Below are positions 51,895 to 61,710 of a DNA stretch of 64,000 nt, piece after piece (the first letter of the stretch is position 1; each line of letters opens with the position of its first letter). Position numbers and translations under genes: made by a program. Location of the stretch: the NCBI RefSeq assembly GCF_009857535.1, contig NZ_WWCS01000010.1:124001-188000 (forward strand). Reading direction: 5' to 3'. The notes under the pieces were generated by a model. That model searched no databases. It saw nothing but the letters and a program-made list of their open reading frames with translations, and was not told the origin of the DNA. The DNA is from Duganella margarita. Its GTDB lineage: Bacteria; Pseudomonadota; Gammaproteobacteria; Burkholderiales; Burkholderiaceae_D.

Positions 51895-53235
51895 TTACGC
51901 TTGTGCGTTGCTTCCCATCAGTTCGTCAAAGGCAATGGCCTTGGACGACGTCTTCGACAGGCCCAGGACGTAGTTGACGACGTTTTCTTCCAATACAAGG
52001 GCTTCGACTTCTGCCAGGCGACGACGGTCGCTGTAGTAGTACTTCAGCACTTCGCGTGGATCTTCGTAGCTTTGGGCGAAGTCTTCGATCTGGGCTTTAA
52101 CTTGCTCAGGCTGGGCTTGCAGGTTGTTCTCGGTCACCAGTTGCGACAGGATCAGGCCCAGGCGTACGCGACGCTCGGCTTTTTCTGCGAACAGTTCTGG
52201 TGGGAATGGCACGTCCTTGACGTTCATGCCACGCTGCGCCATGTCCTGGCGGGTGATTTCGGCCAGACGCTCGGTGTCCTGGGCGATCAGCGATTTCGGC
52301 ACGTCAAGGGTGGCGGTCTTGACCAGGGTGTCCATCACGGCTTCTTTGTTGCGTGCTTTCACGCGGCCGGCGACTTCACGTTCCAGGTTGACTTTGATGT
52401 CTTCGCGCATTTTAGCAACGTCGCCATCGGCCACGCCCAGCGACTTGGCGAATTCGCCGTCGACTTCCGGCAGGTGCGCCCATTCCAGTTTTTTCAGGGT
52501 GATGGTGAACGAGGCGGTTTTGCCGGCCACGTCTTTACCATGGTAGTCCTCTGGGAAGGCCAGTGGGAAGGTCTTCGCTTCGCCCACTTTCAGGCCGACG
52601 GTCGCGGCTTCGAATTCCGGCAGCATGCGGCCTTCGCCCAGCACGAACGGGTAATCTTCAGCTTTGCCGCCTGGGAATTCCACGCCGTCGATCGAGCCGA
52701 CGAAGTCCACCGTCACGCGGTCGCCGTTGGCGGCAACAGCTTCGCCGCCGTCGCCGTGTTCGCCGGCTTCGCCTTTGGTGTGGAAGTGCACGCGCTGTTT
52801 GCGCAGGATGTCGATGGTCTTGTCGATTTCAGCTTCGCTGACTTCGGCTTTGACGGTTTCGATTTCTACTTTGGTCAGGTCGCCGATTTCGACTTCCGGA
52901 TAGATTTCGAAGGTGGCGTCGAAGGCCAGTACGCCGGCTGGCGATTCGGCCTTCGGCTCAATGTTCGGGAAACCAGCAACGCGCAGCTGGTTTTCGTTTG
53001 CGGCGTCGTTGAAAGCGCGGCCAACTTTATCGTTCAGCACTTCGGTCTCGATCTGATAACCGTACTGTGCTGCGACCATTTTCAGAGGAACTTTACCCGG
53101 ACGGAAGCCTGGTGCCTTAGCCGTTTTGGCTTGCACTTTCAGGCGCTTCTCAACTTCAGCGCGGACTTCGGTCAGCGGGAAGGAGATCGTGATACGACGT
53201 TCGAGTTTGCCCAAGGTTTCGACTGCAGTTGCCAT
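51895..53235 (-). CDS. tig: Trigger factor
   Basis: Ribosome-bound chaperone with prolyl isomerase activity, 446 residues from ATG 53235. The ribosome-docking signature is in the N-terminal domain (APGFRPGKVPLKMV). The FKBP-like domain is at about 160–250 (DRVTVDFVGSIDGVEFPGG; FPEDYHGKDVAGK), followed by the C-terminal helical arms. It lies 32 nt downstream of tRNA-Leu on the same strand, so its message may be processed from a tRNA–mRNA transcript. Confidence 0.97.
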   Translation of the reverse strand: MATAVETLGKLERRITISFPLTEVRAEVEKRLKVQAKTAKAPGFRPGKVPLKMVAAQYGYQIETEVLNDKVGRAFNDAANENQLRVAGFPNIEPKAESPAGVLAFDATFEIYPEVEIGDLTKVEIETVKAEVSEAEIDKTIDILRKQRVHFHTKGEAGEHGDGGEAVAANGDRVTVDFVGSIDGVEFPGGKAEDYPFVLGEGRMLPEFEAATVGLKVGEAKTFPLAFPEDYHGKDVAGKTASFTITLKKLEWAHLPEVDGEFAKSLGVADGDVAKMREDIKVNLEREVAGRVKARNKEAVMDTLVKTATLDVPKSLIAQDTERLAEITRQDMAQRGMNVKDVPFPPELFAEKAERRVRLGLILSQLVTENNLQAQPEQVKAQIEDFAQSYEDPREVLKYYYSDRRRLAEVEALVLEENVVNYVLGLSKTSSKAIAFDELMGSNAQA

Positions 53236-53267
53236 GTAAAAATCGTCCAAAAAATAAAAAGTACAGT

Positions 53268-53354
53268 TGGTGCGAGGAGGGGGACTCGAACCCCCACACC
53301 ATTGCTGGCGTCAGGACCTAAACCTGGTGCGTCTACCAATTTCGCCATCCTCGC
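53268..53354 (-). tRNA. tRNA-Leu (TAG)
   Basis: 87 nt with encoded CCA and a long variable arm, as expected for a class II tRNA. On the minus strand it starts GCGAGGATGGCGAAATTGG; the anticodon loop TTTAGGT gives TAG. It lies directly upstream of tig. Confidence 0.97.
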
Positions 53355-53375
53355 GGCATGTGTGCACAAAAGCAA

Positions 53376-53406
53376 AGGGCGATCCGTAAGTGAAAACGGT
53401 CGCCCT
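53376..53406 (-). terminator. Possible terminator of the RND operon
   Basis: On the minus strand AGGGCGA-CCGT…ACGG-TCGCCCT, followed by TTGCTTTTG. It lies downstream of the RND permease stop and just before tRNA-Leu. A second, larger GCGGAATG/CATTCCGC hairpin without a T run is at 53466–53506. Confidence 0.4.
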
Positions 53407-53514
53407 ATTCCCGCTCTTTGATGCAGGAGCTTTCAACTTCAACGCGGTATTTTAACGGGTTTTTCGCGGAATGGTGACGATTTTTAGTATGTCGCCAACA
53501 TTCCGCACAAATTT

Positions 53515-56500
53515 CTAATTATTTGCCTGTTTTATAGGCTTTTTAACTCTAAACCAGGCCGCATACAACGCTGGCAGAAACAATAACGTTAGCGCCGTCG
53601 CCAGAATAAGTCCGCCCATAATCGCCACCGCCATCGGCCCCCAGAATACGGAGCGCGACAAGGGGATCATGGCCAGCGCCGCGGCGGCGGCCGTCAGGAT
53701 AATCGGACGGCAGCGGCGCACCGCCGATTCCACGATGGCGGTCCACGGATCGTGGCCGGCCTTGATGTCCTGCTCGATCTGGTCGACCAGGATCACCGAG
53801 TTGCGGATGATCATGCCGAACAGCGCGATGATGCCCAGGTTGGCGACAAAGCCCAGCGGCCTTCCCAGCAACAGCAGCGCCATCGCCGCCCCGGCCACGC
53901 CCAGCGGCCCGGTCAGGAACACCAGCAGCGCCCGCGAGAAGCTATGCAGCTGCAGCATCAGCAGCGTGAAGATCAGGAAGATCGCCAGCGGCAGGTTGGC
54001 CGCAATCGACGCTTCCGCCGCGCCGCTGTCCGACGCCGCGCCTTTGACCGTGATCGCGTAGCCGGCCGGCAGCGCGTCGCGCAGCGCCTTCAGCTGCGGT
54101 TCGATCTGGCCGGACACAGTTGGGCCCTGGATGTGGTCGCCCACATCCGACTGCACGGTAATCGCCCAGTCGCGCCCTTCCCGCCACACCACGCCCGGCT
54201 CCCAGACGAAGTGCGCGCGCGCCAGCTGGCTGATCGGCACCGACTTGCCGCTGGCGGTCGGGATATTGGTGTCGTTTAGCACCGAAATGGTCGAACGCTC
54301 ATCGAGCGGCTGGCGGATCTGGATATCGATCAGCTGGATGCCTTCGCGGAATTGGCCGATCCTGGTGCCGGACAGGATGGTGTTAGCCGCGCGCATCACG
54401 GTTTGCGACGTCACGCCCAGCGCCCGCATCTTGTCCTGGTCCAGGTCCAGCCGCAGTACCTTGATCGACTCATTCCAGTTGTCGTTGACGCCGATCGTAT
54501 TCGGATTGGCGCGCATGATGTCCTTGACCTGGTCGGCAATCGCCCGCACCTTGGCCACTTCGGTGCCGGTGACGCGGAACTGCACCGGATACGGCACTGG
54601 CGGCCCGTTCGGCAGCAGCTTGACGCGGCCGCGCACTTCCGGGAAATCATGCTTGAAGACGTCGACGATCTTGTCGCGCAGCGCAGCGCGCGCCTGCAGG
54701 TCTTTCGGCAGCACCACGATCTGCGACACGTTGGTCTGCGGGAAAATCTGGTCCAGCGGCAGGTAGAAGCGCGGCGACCCGGTGCCGACGTAGCTGGTCA
54801 CGCTGACCACGCCATCCTGCTTGCGGATGAAGGCTTCGAACTTCTTCACCTGCGCCTCGTTGGCCGCAAAGGTCGTGCCTTCCGGGGTCCACAGTTCCAC
54901 CATCAGCTCAGGACGGCTGGAGTCGGGGAAGAATTGCTTCTCGATGAACTTGAAGCCATACACGCCCAGCGCGAACACCGCCAGCGTCGCGCCGATGGTG
55001 ATCCAGCGGTACTCCACGCACCAGTTGACCAGCGCGCGGAACTTGCGGAAGCCCGGCGTATCGAACAGCTCATGCTCGCCGCCACCCTCGGCATGCGGCT
55101 TGACCTTCAACAGCACGTAGCCGAGGTAAGGCGTGAAGGTCACCGCCACCACCCACGAAATCACCAGCGCCAGCGCGTTGACCGAAAACAGCGAGAAGGT
55201 GTACTCGCCGGCCGCCGATTTGGCCAGGCCGATCGGCAGGAAGCCCGCCACCGTGATCAGGGTGCCGGTCAACATCGGGATCGCGGTGGATTTGTAGGCG
55301 AACGTGGCGGCGTCAAAGCGCGACATGCCCTCCTCCATCTTGCGCACCATCATTTCGACGGCGATGATGGCGTCGTCCACCAGCAGGCCCAGCGCGATAA
55401 TCAGCGCACCCAGCGAAATCTTGTGCAGGTCGATGTCCAGTACGCGCATGAACAGGAAGGTCACCGACAGCACCAGCGGAATACTCAGCGCCACCACCAG
55501 GCCGGGACGCACGTCCAGCCGCAGTTTCGGCTTGCTGTGCAGGCCCAGCGCGACGAAGCTGACGCCCAGCACGATCAGCACCGCTTCGATCAGCGTGTGG
55601 ACGAACTCGCCCACCGAGGCCTTGACCGCTTCCGGCTGGTCCGACACGCGTTCCAGCTCGATGCCAACCGGCAGCTTGGCCTTCAGCATGCGCACGGTTT
55701 TCTCCATGTGCTTGCCCAGCTCGATGATATTGCCGCCCTTCTCCATCGACACGCCCAGGCCGATCACTTCCTTGCCGTTGAAGCGCATCTTGTTGCCCGG
55801 CGGGTCCTGGTATTCGCGCTTGATGGTGGCAAAGTCGCCCAAGCGGAAAGTGGTGCCGTTGGCGCGCAGTTCCAGCTCCTCCAGATCCTTGACGGTCTTC
55901 AACGCGCCGGTCACGCGGACTTGCAGGTTGTCGGTCGGCGTCACCAGCACGCCGGTGGCTTCCACCGAGTTCTGCGTGGCGATCTGGTTGGCGATGGTCT
56001 CGATCGGAATGCCCAGCTGGGCAAACTTCTGGTGCGAGAACTCGATATTGATCTTCTCATCCTGCACGCCGAACAATTCCACCTTGGACACCAGCGGCAC
56101 GCCCAGCATTTGCTGGCGCACGAAGTCCGCATAATCCTTCATTTCGGCATAGGTAAAGCCGTCGCCGGACAGCGCGAAGATCGAACCGTAGGTATCGCCG
56201 AACTCATCGTTGAAGAACGGTCCCTGCACGCCGGAAGGCAGCGTTAACTGGATATCACTGATCTTCTTGCGCACCTGATACCAGGCATCGGCCACGCTCT
56301 TGGGCGGCGTCGATTCGCGCAGCTTGAGGATGATGGTGGTCTCGCCCGGCTTGGAATAGCTGGAGATCTCATCGATACCCGGCGTTTCCTGCAGCTTTTT
56401 CTCCAGCTTGTCGGTGACCTGCTCGGCCATCTGCAAGGCGGTCGCGCCCGGCCAGTTGGCGCGCACCACCATCGCGCGGAAGGTGAACGGCGGATCTTCA

Positions 56501-56616
56501 TCCTGGCCGAGGTTGCTATAGCTGAGGAAGCCGCCAATCAGCAACACCGCGATCAGGTAACGCGTCAGCGGGATGTGCTCCAGCGCCCAGCGTGAGAGGT
56601 TGAATCCTTCCTTCAT
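53515..56616 (-). CDS. RND efflux permease (HAE1 type)
   Basis: Proton-driven tripartite-pump permease of 1033 residues with the usual 12 helices and two large periplasmic loops. It begins FNLSRWALEHIPLTRYLIAV. The middle helices contain GLLVDDAIIAVEMMVRKME with the proton-relay Asp pair, and the second half has the matching FGMIIRNSVILVDQIEQDI. The adaptor gene overlaps its start by 4 nt. No outer-membrane channel or regulator is next to it, so it probably borrows a TolC-type channel. The substrate is unknown. Confidence 0.93.
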   Translation of the reverse strand: MKEGFNLSRWALEHIPLTRYLIAVLLIGGFLSYSNLGQDEDPPFTFRAMVVRANWPGATALQMAEQVTDKLEKKLQETPGIDEISSYSKPGETTIILKLRESTPPKSVADAWYQVRKKISDIQLTLPSGVQGPFFNDEFGDTYGSIFALSGDGFTYAEMKDYADFVRQQMLGVPLVSKVELFGVQDEKINIEFSHQKFAQLGIPIETIANQIATQNSVEATGVLVTPTDNLQVRVTGALKTVKDLEELELRANGTTFRLGDFATIKREYQDPPGNKMRFNGKEVIGLGVSMEKGGNIIELGKHMEKTVRMLKAKLPVGIELERVSDQPEAVKASVGEFVHTLIEAVLIVLGVSFVALGLHSKPKLRLDVRPGLVVALSIPLVLSVTFLFMRVLDIDLHKISLGALIIALGLLVDDAIIAVEMMVRKMEEGMSRFDAATFAYKSTAIPMLTGTLITVAGFLPIGLAKSAAGEYTFSLFSVNALALVISWVVAVTFTPYLGYVLLKVKPHAEGGGEHELFDTPGFRKFRALVNWCVEYRWITIGATLAVFALGVYGFKFIEKQFFPDSSRPELMVELWTPEGTTFAANEAQVKKFEAFIRKQDGVVSVTSYVGTGSPRFYLPLDQIFPQTNVSQIVVLPKDLQARAALRDKIVDVFKHDFPEVRGRVKLLPNGPPVPYPVQFRVTGTEVAKVRAIADQVKDIMRANPNTIGVNDNWNESIKVLRLDLDQDKMRALGVTSQTVMRAANTILSGTRIGQFREGIQLIDIQIRQPLDERSTISVLNDTNIPTASGKSVPISQLARAHFVWEPGVVWREGRDWAITVQSDVGDHIQGPTVSGQIEPQLKALRDALPAGYAITVKGAASDSGAAEASIAANLPLAIFLIFTLLMLQLHSFSRALLVFLTGPLGVAGAAMALLLLGRPLGFVANLGIIALFGMIIRNSVILVDQIEQDIKAGHDPWTAIVESAVRRCRPIILTAAAAALAMIPLSRSVFWGPMAVAIMGGLILATALTLLFLPALYAAWFRVKKPIKQANN

Positions 56617-57701
56617 TTGGCCGCCTTTGGCAGGTCATTGCCGAGGATGGTCACTTTCTGGCCCGGCTTGAGCAGGTTGACGCCGGCCGTCACCACCGTC
56701 TGGCCCGGCTTGACGCCGCTGGCCAGCACGATATCGTTGCCGGCCACGCCACCGATGGTCACCGGCACCAGCTTGACGGCGCCCTGCTCCACCAGCCACA
56801 CCGAGGTCTGCGATTTTTCATGGAACAGCGCCGTCAGCGGCACCTTGATTTGCGGCGTTGGCGTCTTGGACGCGAACTGCACCACGGCGGTCATGCCCAG
56901 CTTGGCTTCGGCCAGCGAATCGGGAATCGACACCTTGACAGTGTAGGTGCGGGTCGATGGATCGGCCACCGGCGAAATCTCGCGGATCTTGCCGGGCACG
57001 GTGTTTTTGGGATCGGCCCACAGGCGAACCTGCACGTCCGCCACGCGGCGCAGCACCTCGACCTTGTCTTCCGGCAGACCGATGACGATTTCCTTCTCAC
57101 CCGATTTGGCCACGCGCACCACCGGCGTGCCGGCCGCCACCACCTGGCCGATTTCGGCGTCAACTTCCGTCACCACGCCGTCGACATCGGACACCAGCGC
57201 CGCATAGGCCGCCTGGTTGGACTGGCCGCGATACGCCGCCTGCGACGCTTCCACATTGGCTTGCGCCGCCTTGAAGGTCGAGTCTTTGGCATCCAGCACG
57301 GATTGGCTGACGAAACTCTTGCTGACCAGCTCCTGGTAGCGCTTGAGATCGGCCTTGGCGAGGTCGCGGTTGGTTTCAGCGGCGCGTAGATTGGCCAGCG
57401 CCTGGGCTTGCGACAACTGCAGGTCCTGCGGGTCGAGCTGCATCAGCACCTGGCCTTTTTTCACCAGCGTGCCGACGTCCACCTTGCGGTTGACGATCTT
57501 GCCCCCGACCCGAAAACCGAGGCGCGACTCGATCCGCGCCCGCACTTCGCCGGAAAATTCGGCATTCACGTCGACGTCGCTGCTGGCCAGCAGCATGGCG
57601 CGCACCGGGCGGATGTCTTCGGTTTTCTCCTCGTGCTTTGAGCAGGCCCCAAGCAGCACCAGCGCCGAGGTGGCGACCAGCATATTCTTCAAAGTGAACA
57701 C
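56613..57701 (-). CDS. RND periplasmic adaptor (membrane fusion protein)
   Basis: Lipid-anchored adaptor of 362 residues. The signal sequence ends in a lipobox, LLGACSKHEE, with Cys20 as the lipidation site. Then come a barrel-sandwich half (GGKIVNRKVDVGTLVKKGQVLMQLDP), a coiled-coil hairpin (about 95–165), the second half-motif (VVTEVDAEIGQVVAAGTPVVRVA) and beta-barrel and membrane-proximal domains. Overlap with the permease gene marks a two-gene operon. The promoter must lie in the short gap shared with the divergent hpnC. Confidence 0.93.
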   Translation of the reverse strand: MFTLKNMLVATSALVLLGACSKHEEKTEDIRPVRAMLLASSDVDVNAEFSGEVRARIESRLGFRVGGKIVNRKVDVGTLVKKGQVLMQLDPQDLQLSQAQALANLRAAETNRDLAKADLKRYQELVSKSFVSQSVLDAKDSTFKAAQANVEASQAAYRGQSNQAAYAALVSDVDGVVTEVDAEIGQVVAAGTPVVRVAKSGEKEIVIGLPEDKVEVLRRVADVQVRLWADPKNTVPGKIREISPVADPSTRTYTVKVSIPDSLAEAKLGMTAVVQFASKTPTPQIKVPLTALFHEKSQTSVWLVEQGAVKLVPVTIGGVAGNDIVLASGVKPGQTVVTAGVNLLKPGQKVTILGNDLPKAAK

Positions 57702-57868
57702 AGCGGCTTCCTTTTAATGACTATCAAGTTATTTATAAATTATAAGCCGAATAACTTCGTTTGCAAATGACCGAGGCGTCATTAATTTTGACCTTGCTCT
57801 TATTTCATGATGGCACTACCATTACGCGCTGGAAACCATACCCCGGCAACTGCCGCTCGCCTCGCTCT

Positions 57869-58711
57869 ATGCCGGTTGATCACTACGAAAACTTCCCTGT
57901 CGCCTCGATTTTGTTGCCCAAGCGTTTGCGCCCGGCGGTGGAAGCCATCTATGCCTTCGCCCGCAGCGCCGACGATCTGGCCGACGAAGGCGATGCCGCG
58001 CCCGAAGAACGCCTGGCGGCGCTGACCTCCTACGAGGACGCGCTGGCCCGTATCGCGCAAGGCGGCACCGACCATGCGCCGATGTTCGAGCGGCTGGCGC
58101 AGGTGGTGCGAGAATTCGAGCTGCCGCTCAAGCCGATGTACGATTTGCTGTCGGCCTTCAAGCAGGACGTGCTGGTGTCGCGCTATCAGACCTATGACGC
58201 GCTGCTGGATTACTGCGCCCGCTCGGCCAACCCGGTCGGCCTGCTGATGCTGCACCTGTACGGCGCGGCGGACGAGGAAAATGTGCGGGATTCGGATGCG
58301 ATCTGCACCGCCTTACAGTTGATCAACTTCCTGCAGGATGTGGCGATTGATCTGCACAAGGAGCGCATCTACATTCCGCTGGAGGACTTGAACCGCTATG
58401 CGATTTCGCCGGCGGCGCTGGATCATGCCAGCGCGCGTCCGCGCTGGCGCTCGCTGATGCGGTTTGAAGTGGACCGCGCGCGCCGACTGTTGCTGAGCGG
58501 CGCACCGCTGGCCTTGCGCCTGCCGGGCCGCATCGGCTTCGAGTTGCGGATGGTGGTGCAAGGCGGCCTGCGCATTCTGGACGCGATCGAGGCGGCGGAG
58601 TATGACGTGTTCCTGCACCGTCCCAAGCTGAGCAAGCGTGACTGGATGGGCATTTTATGGGCCGCGCTGCGCATGAAGAAACGCCTGAAAGGGGTGCCGC
58701 GCACCGCGTGA
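57869..58711 (+). CDS. hpnC: Hydroxysqualene synthase HpnC
   Basis: Squalene/phytoene-synthase fold enzyme that in the HpnCDE route turns presqualene diphosphate into hydroxysqualene. From ATG 57869 (MPVDHYENFPVASILLPKRL) it has 280 residues. The frame extends upstream but without family similarity, and no good ribosome site is visible at either place. Asp-rich motifs are SADDLADEGD (first) and NFLQDVAIDLHKERIYIP (second). hpnD and hpnE follow after an antisense lipoprotein gene. Confidence 0.92.
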   Translation: MPVDHYENFPVASILLPKRLRPAVEAIYAFARSADDLADEGDAAPEERLAALTSYEDALARIAQGGTDHAPMFERLAQVVREFELPLKPMYDLLSAFKQDVLVSRYQTYDALLDYCARSANPVGLLMLHLYGAADEENVRDSDAICTALQLINFLQDVAIDLHKERIYIPLEDLNRYAISPAALDHASARPRWRSLMRFEVDRARRLLLSGAPLALRLPGRIGFELRMVVQGGLRILDAIEAAEYDVFLHRPKLSKRDWMGILWAALRMKKRLKGVPRTA

Positions 58712-58753
58712 GCCCCTCTATTGGCCCCGCTGGCGAAGCGCAGCGCTGGGCTA

Positions 58754-59164
58754 TCAAACAGGAGCGAGTGTCCGGGAGGAACTGAGTTTCTGGTCGTTGC
58801 GGTCGCGCAATGACGGCACGGCGGAGGATGGCGGGGCCGACACTTTGGGGGTCGCCACCGGCACCGAAGGCCTGGACTGCTTGAGCACCAGCTCGCGCAC
58901 CGACGCCGCTTCCGATACCGACAACGCTGTCTGGCAATTCACGCCCTCGTTGGAAATCTGCCATTCCTGGTAATCCCCAGGGCTCAGCGTGCGCACTTTC
59001 TGCTCATCCAGCAACTTGCAGCGGCCCGCCATTTCGCGCGCCTCCGCCAGATTCTGCATGTAATAAGTGGCCGTTTTCATGGGCGTCGTATCGTCCGCAG
59101 ACGAGCCCTGGCACCCAGCAAGGGCTGGAATGAAGAACAAGGCTGCAACAATCTGGTGATTCAT
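58754..59164 (-). CDS. Small lipoprotein, EexN-like
   Basis: A 136-residue lipoprotein from ATG 59164. The signal peptide MNHQIVAALFFIPALAGC has a lipobox with Cys18. The following TATYYMQNLAEAREMAGRC and a later NCQTA resemble the short pattern of entry-exclusion-type EexN lipoproteins. It has an added Pro/Ser-rich, probably disordered tail. Function unknown. It sits antisense between hpnC and hpnD. Confidence 0.6.
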   Translation of the reverse strand: MNHQIVAALFFIPALAGCQGSSADDTTPMKTATYYMQNLAEAREMAGRCKLLDEQKVRTLSPGDYQEWQISNEGVNCQTALSVSEAASVRELVLKQSRPSVPVATPKVSAPPSSAVPSLRDRNDQKLSSSRTLAPV

Positions 59165-59283
59165 ACGTGAGCAACTCCGACAAAGGTAACATATTGTATC
59201 CGCAAAACGCCTGAAGTTGCAGACCACGCTGTTGCCCCTTCCTATAGAATAGCGGCTTCGAATAGCTTCTTGCTTTTTTATCC

Positions 59284-60117
59284 ATGTCTCCCGACGACTA
59301 CTGCCAGCAAAAGACCGCCCAAAGCGGCTCCAGTTTCTACTACAGCTTCCTGTTCCTGCCGCCGGAGCGTCGCCGCGCCATTACCGCCCTGTACGCGTTC
59401 TGCCGCGAAGTGGACGACACGGTGGACGAATGCACCGACGAATCGATCGCCCGCATCAAGCTGGCCTGGTGGCGCAAGGAAATCGGCGACATGTACGCCG
59501 GCACCCAGTCGCACCCGGTCACGCAGGCGCTGGCGCCACACTTGCAGCCGTACAACCTGCAACAGGAACACTTCCAGGCCATCATCGACGGCATGGAGAT
59601 GGACCTGAACCAGACCCGCTACCTCGACTTCCCGGCGCTCAACAAATACTGCTGGCACGTGGCCAGCGTGGTCGGCATCCTGTCGGCCAGCATCTTTGGC
59701 GTGACCAACCCGCAGACGCTCCAATTCGCCGAAAAGCTTGGCTTGGCCTTCCAGCTGACCAACATCATCCGCGACGTCGGCGAAGATGCGCGCAAAGGCC
59801 GCATCTACCTGCCGATCAACGAGCTGCAGCAGTTCAACGTCACCGCCGCCGACATCATCAACGCCAGGCACAGCGACAAGTTTGAGAAGCTGATGGCGTT
59901 CCAGATCGCCCGCGCGCAAACCGTCTATGACGAAGCCTTCGCGCTGCTGCCGAAGGAAGACCGTCGCGCCCAGCGCCCCGGCCTGATGATGGCCGCCATC
60001 TACCGCACGCTGCTGACCGAAGTGGAAGCCGACGGCTATCATGTGCTGCAACACCGTATTTCGCTGACGCCGCTGCGCAAGCTGTGGCTGGCATGGAAAA
60101 CGTATATCCGTGGTTGA
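59284..60117 (+). CDS. hpnD: Presqualene diphosphate synthase HpnD
   Basis: Joins two farnesyl diphosphates to presqualene diphosphate, the first HpnCDE step. The 277-residue protein has the first Asp motif REVDDTVDECTD and the second NIIRDVGEDARKGRIYLP, as in trans-isoprenyl diphosphate synthases. Its last 8 nt overlap the GTG start of hpnE. Confidence 0.94.
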   Translation: MSPDDYCQQKTAQSGSSFYYSFLFLPPERRRAITALYAFCREVDDTVDECTDESIARIKLAWWRKEIGDMYAGTQSHPVTQALAPHLQPYNLQQEHFQAIIDGMEMDLNQTRYLDFPALNKYCWHVASVVGILSASIFGVTNPQTLQFAEKLGLAFQLTNIIRDVGEDARKGRIYLPINELQQFNVTAADIINARHSDKFEKLMAFQIARAQTVYDEAFALLPKEDRRAQRPGLMMAAIYRTLLTEVEADGYHVLQHRISLTPLRKLWLAWKTYIRG

Positions 60118-61570
60118 GCGTAACATCACCGATAACGCCGACGTCGCCGGCACGCCGGCCGACAAGCGCGGCCAGGCGGAGCCGGGCCAGCCCGCCCGCT
60201 CGGTGGCCGTCATCGGCGCCGGCTGGGCCGGCTGCGCGGCGGCCATCGAGCTGGCCCAGGCCGGCTACAGGGTCACCCTGCTGGAAGCGGCCCGCACATT
60301 GGGCGGCCGCGCCCGCCGCGTCGACACCGACCGCGCCCACCTCGACAACGGCCAGCACATCCTGCTGGGCGCCTATAGCGAAACCTTGCGCTTGATGAAG
60401 CTGGCCGGCGTCGAGCGTGACCAGGCGTTGCTGACGCTGCCGCTGCAAATGCGCTATCCGGCCGGCACCGGCGGCATGGACTTCGCCGCGCCGTCACTGC
60501 CGCTGCCCGCCCCGCTGCACCTGGCTGCCGCACTGTTCAAAGCCCAGGGACTGACGCCGCAGGACAAACTGAGCCTGGCCCGCTTCTCGACCACCGCGCG
60601 CTGGATGGGCTGGCAACTGGACACCGATTGCAGCGTCAGCGAACTACTGGAACGCTTTGACCAGACACCGCGCCTGACCAAACTGATGTGGCGCCCGCTG
60701 TGCCTGGCCGCGCTGAACACGCCGCCGGAACGCGCCTCGGCGCAAGTCTTCCTCAACGTGCTGCGCGACAGCCTCGGCGCGCGCCGCCGCGCCTCCGACA
60801 TGCTGTTGCCGCGCACTGACCTGAGCAAGCTACTGCCGGAAGCCGCCGCCGCCTTCATCGAAGCACGTGGCGGCACGGTACGCAGCGGCGCCAAGGTGCA
60901 GGGCATCCACTCGATCGAAGGCCGCCTGTGGCAGCTCGACATCAGCGGCGCCGCCGTCGGCGGCACCTGGAGCACCTATTTCGGCGGCGTGGTGCTGGCC
61001 ACCGGCGCAGCCCAGGCCGCCGCCCTGCTGCACGATATCCCGGCACAGGACACCGCCGCCCTGTGCGGCCAATTGACCGCCTTCGAGCCGGAAGCCATCA
61101 CCACCGTCTACCTGCAATACGACGCCGCCACCCGCTTGGAGCGACCGTTCTTTGCTTTGCTGGATGAGCCCTACAACCACCACTACGGCCAGTTCGTGTT
61201 CGATCGCGGCCAGCTGGACGCCAGCCAGGCCGGCCTGCTGGCGGTGGTCATCAGCGCCTCCGGCGCGGCCGCCGCCCAGCCGCAGGAATTGCTGGCGGAA
61301 GCGGTGGCGGTGCAGCTGGCGGTCGATTTCCAGCGCCCGGAACTGGGCCGGCCCGACTGGTTCAAGGTGATCACCGAAAAACGCGCCACCTACGCCTGCG
61401 CGCCCGGTCTGCGCCGTCCCGGCAACGACAGCGGCCTGCCCGGCCTGGTGCTGGCGGGCGACTACACGGCCGCCGCGCATCCAGCCCAAACCTACCCGGC
61501 CACGCTGGAAGCGGCCGTGCGCAGCGGCGTGGCCGCTGCCGCCCTGCTCAAGCGGAGCGCCGTCCAGTAG
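60110..61570 (+). CDS. hpnE: Hydroxysqualene dehydroxylase HpnE
   Basis: FAD-dependent reductive removal of the hydroxyl group of hydroxysqualene, giving squalene. The 486-residue protein starts with GTG 60110 overlapping hpnD. A variable leader of about 28 residues precedes the dinucleotide-binding motif VAVIGAGWAGCAAAIELAQA and GGRARRVDT. The C-terminal FAD motif is GLVLAGDYTAAAHPAQTYPA. The cyclase and later hopanoid genes are not in the window, so the squalene fate (hopanoids) is inferred from family knowledge. Confidence 0.93.
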   Translation: MVERNITDNADVAGTPADKRGQAEPGQPARSVAVIGAGWAGCAAAIELAQAGYRVTLLEAARTLGGRARRVDTDRAHLDNGQHILLGAYSETLRLMKLAGVERDQALLTLPLQMRYPAGTGGMDFAAPSLPLPAPLHLAAALFKAQGLTPQDKLSLARFSTTARWMGWQLDTDCSVSELLERFDQTPRLTKLMWRPLCLAALNTPPERASAQVFLNVLRDSLGARRRASDMLLPRTDLSKLLPEAAAAFIEARGGTVRSGAKVQGIHSIEGRLWQLDISGAAVGGTWSTYFGGVVLATGAAQAAALLHDIPAQDTAALCGQLTAFEPEAITTVYLQYDAATRLERPFFALLDEPYNHHYGQFVFDRGQLDASQAGLLAVVISASGAAAAQPQELLAEAVAVQLAVDFQRPELGRPDWFKVITEKRATYACAPGLRRPGNDSGLPGLVLAGDYTAAAHPAQTYPATLEAAVRSGVAAAALLKRSAVQ

Positions 61571-61710
61571 CCCTTTTTGGTCGCCTGTGCCGCCCTTTTT
61601 GCAGCCTGTCACATGGCGATGGCGCGTAGACGGGCCTGTGCGTACAGTCGCATCATCGGCAAAAGCCGTATATTGCGATGGATTTAGAGAATTATTGGAA
61701 AACTGACATC

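Noticed and set aside
53515..57701. RND permease as hopanoid transporter HpnN of the neighbouring hpn cluster
   Set aside because: It has standard HAE1 features and a dedicated periplasmic adaptor; HpnN-type transporters work without such a partner and differ in sequence.
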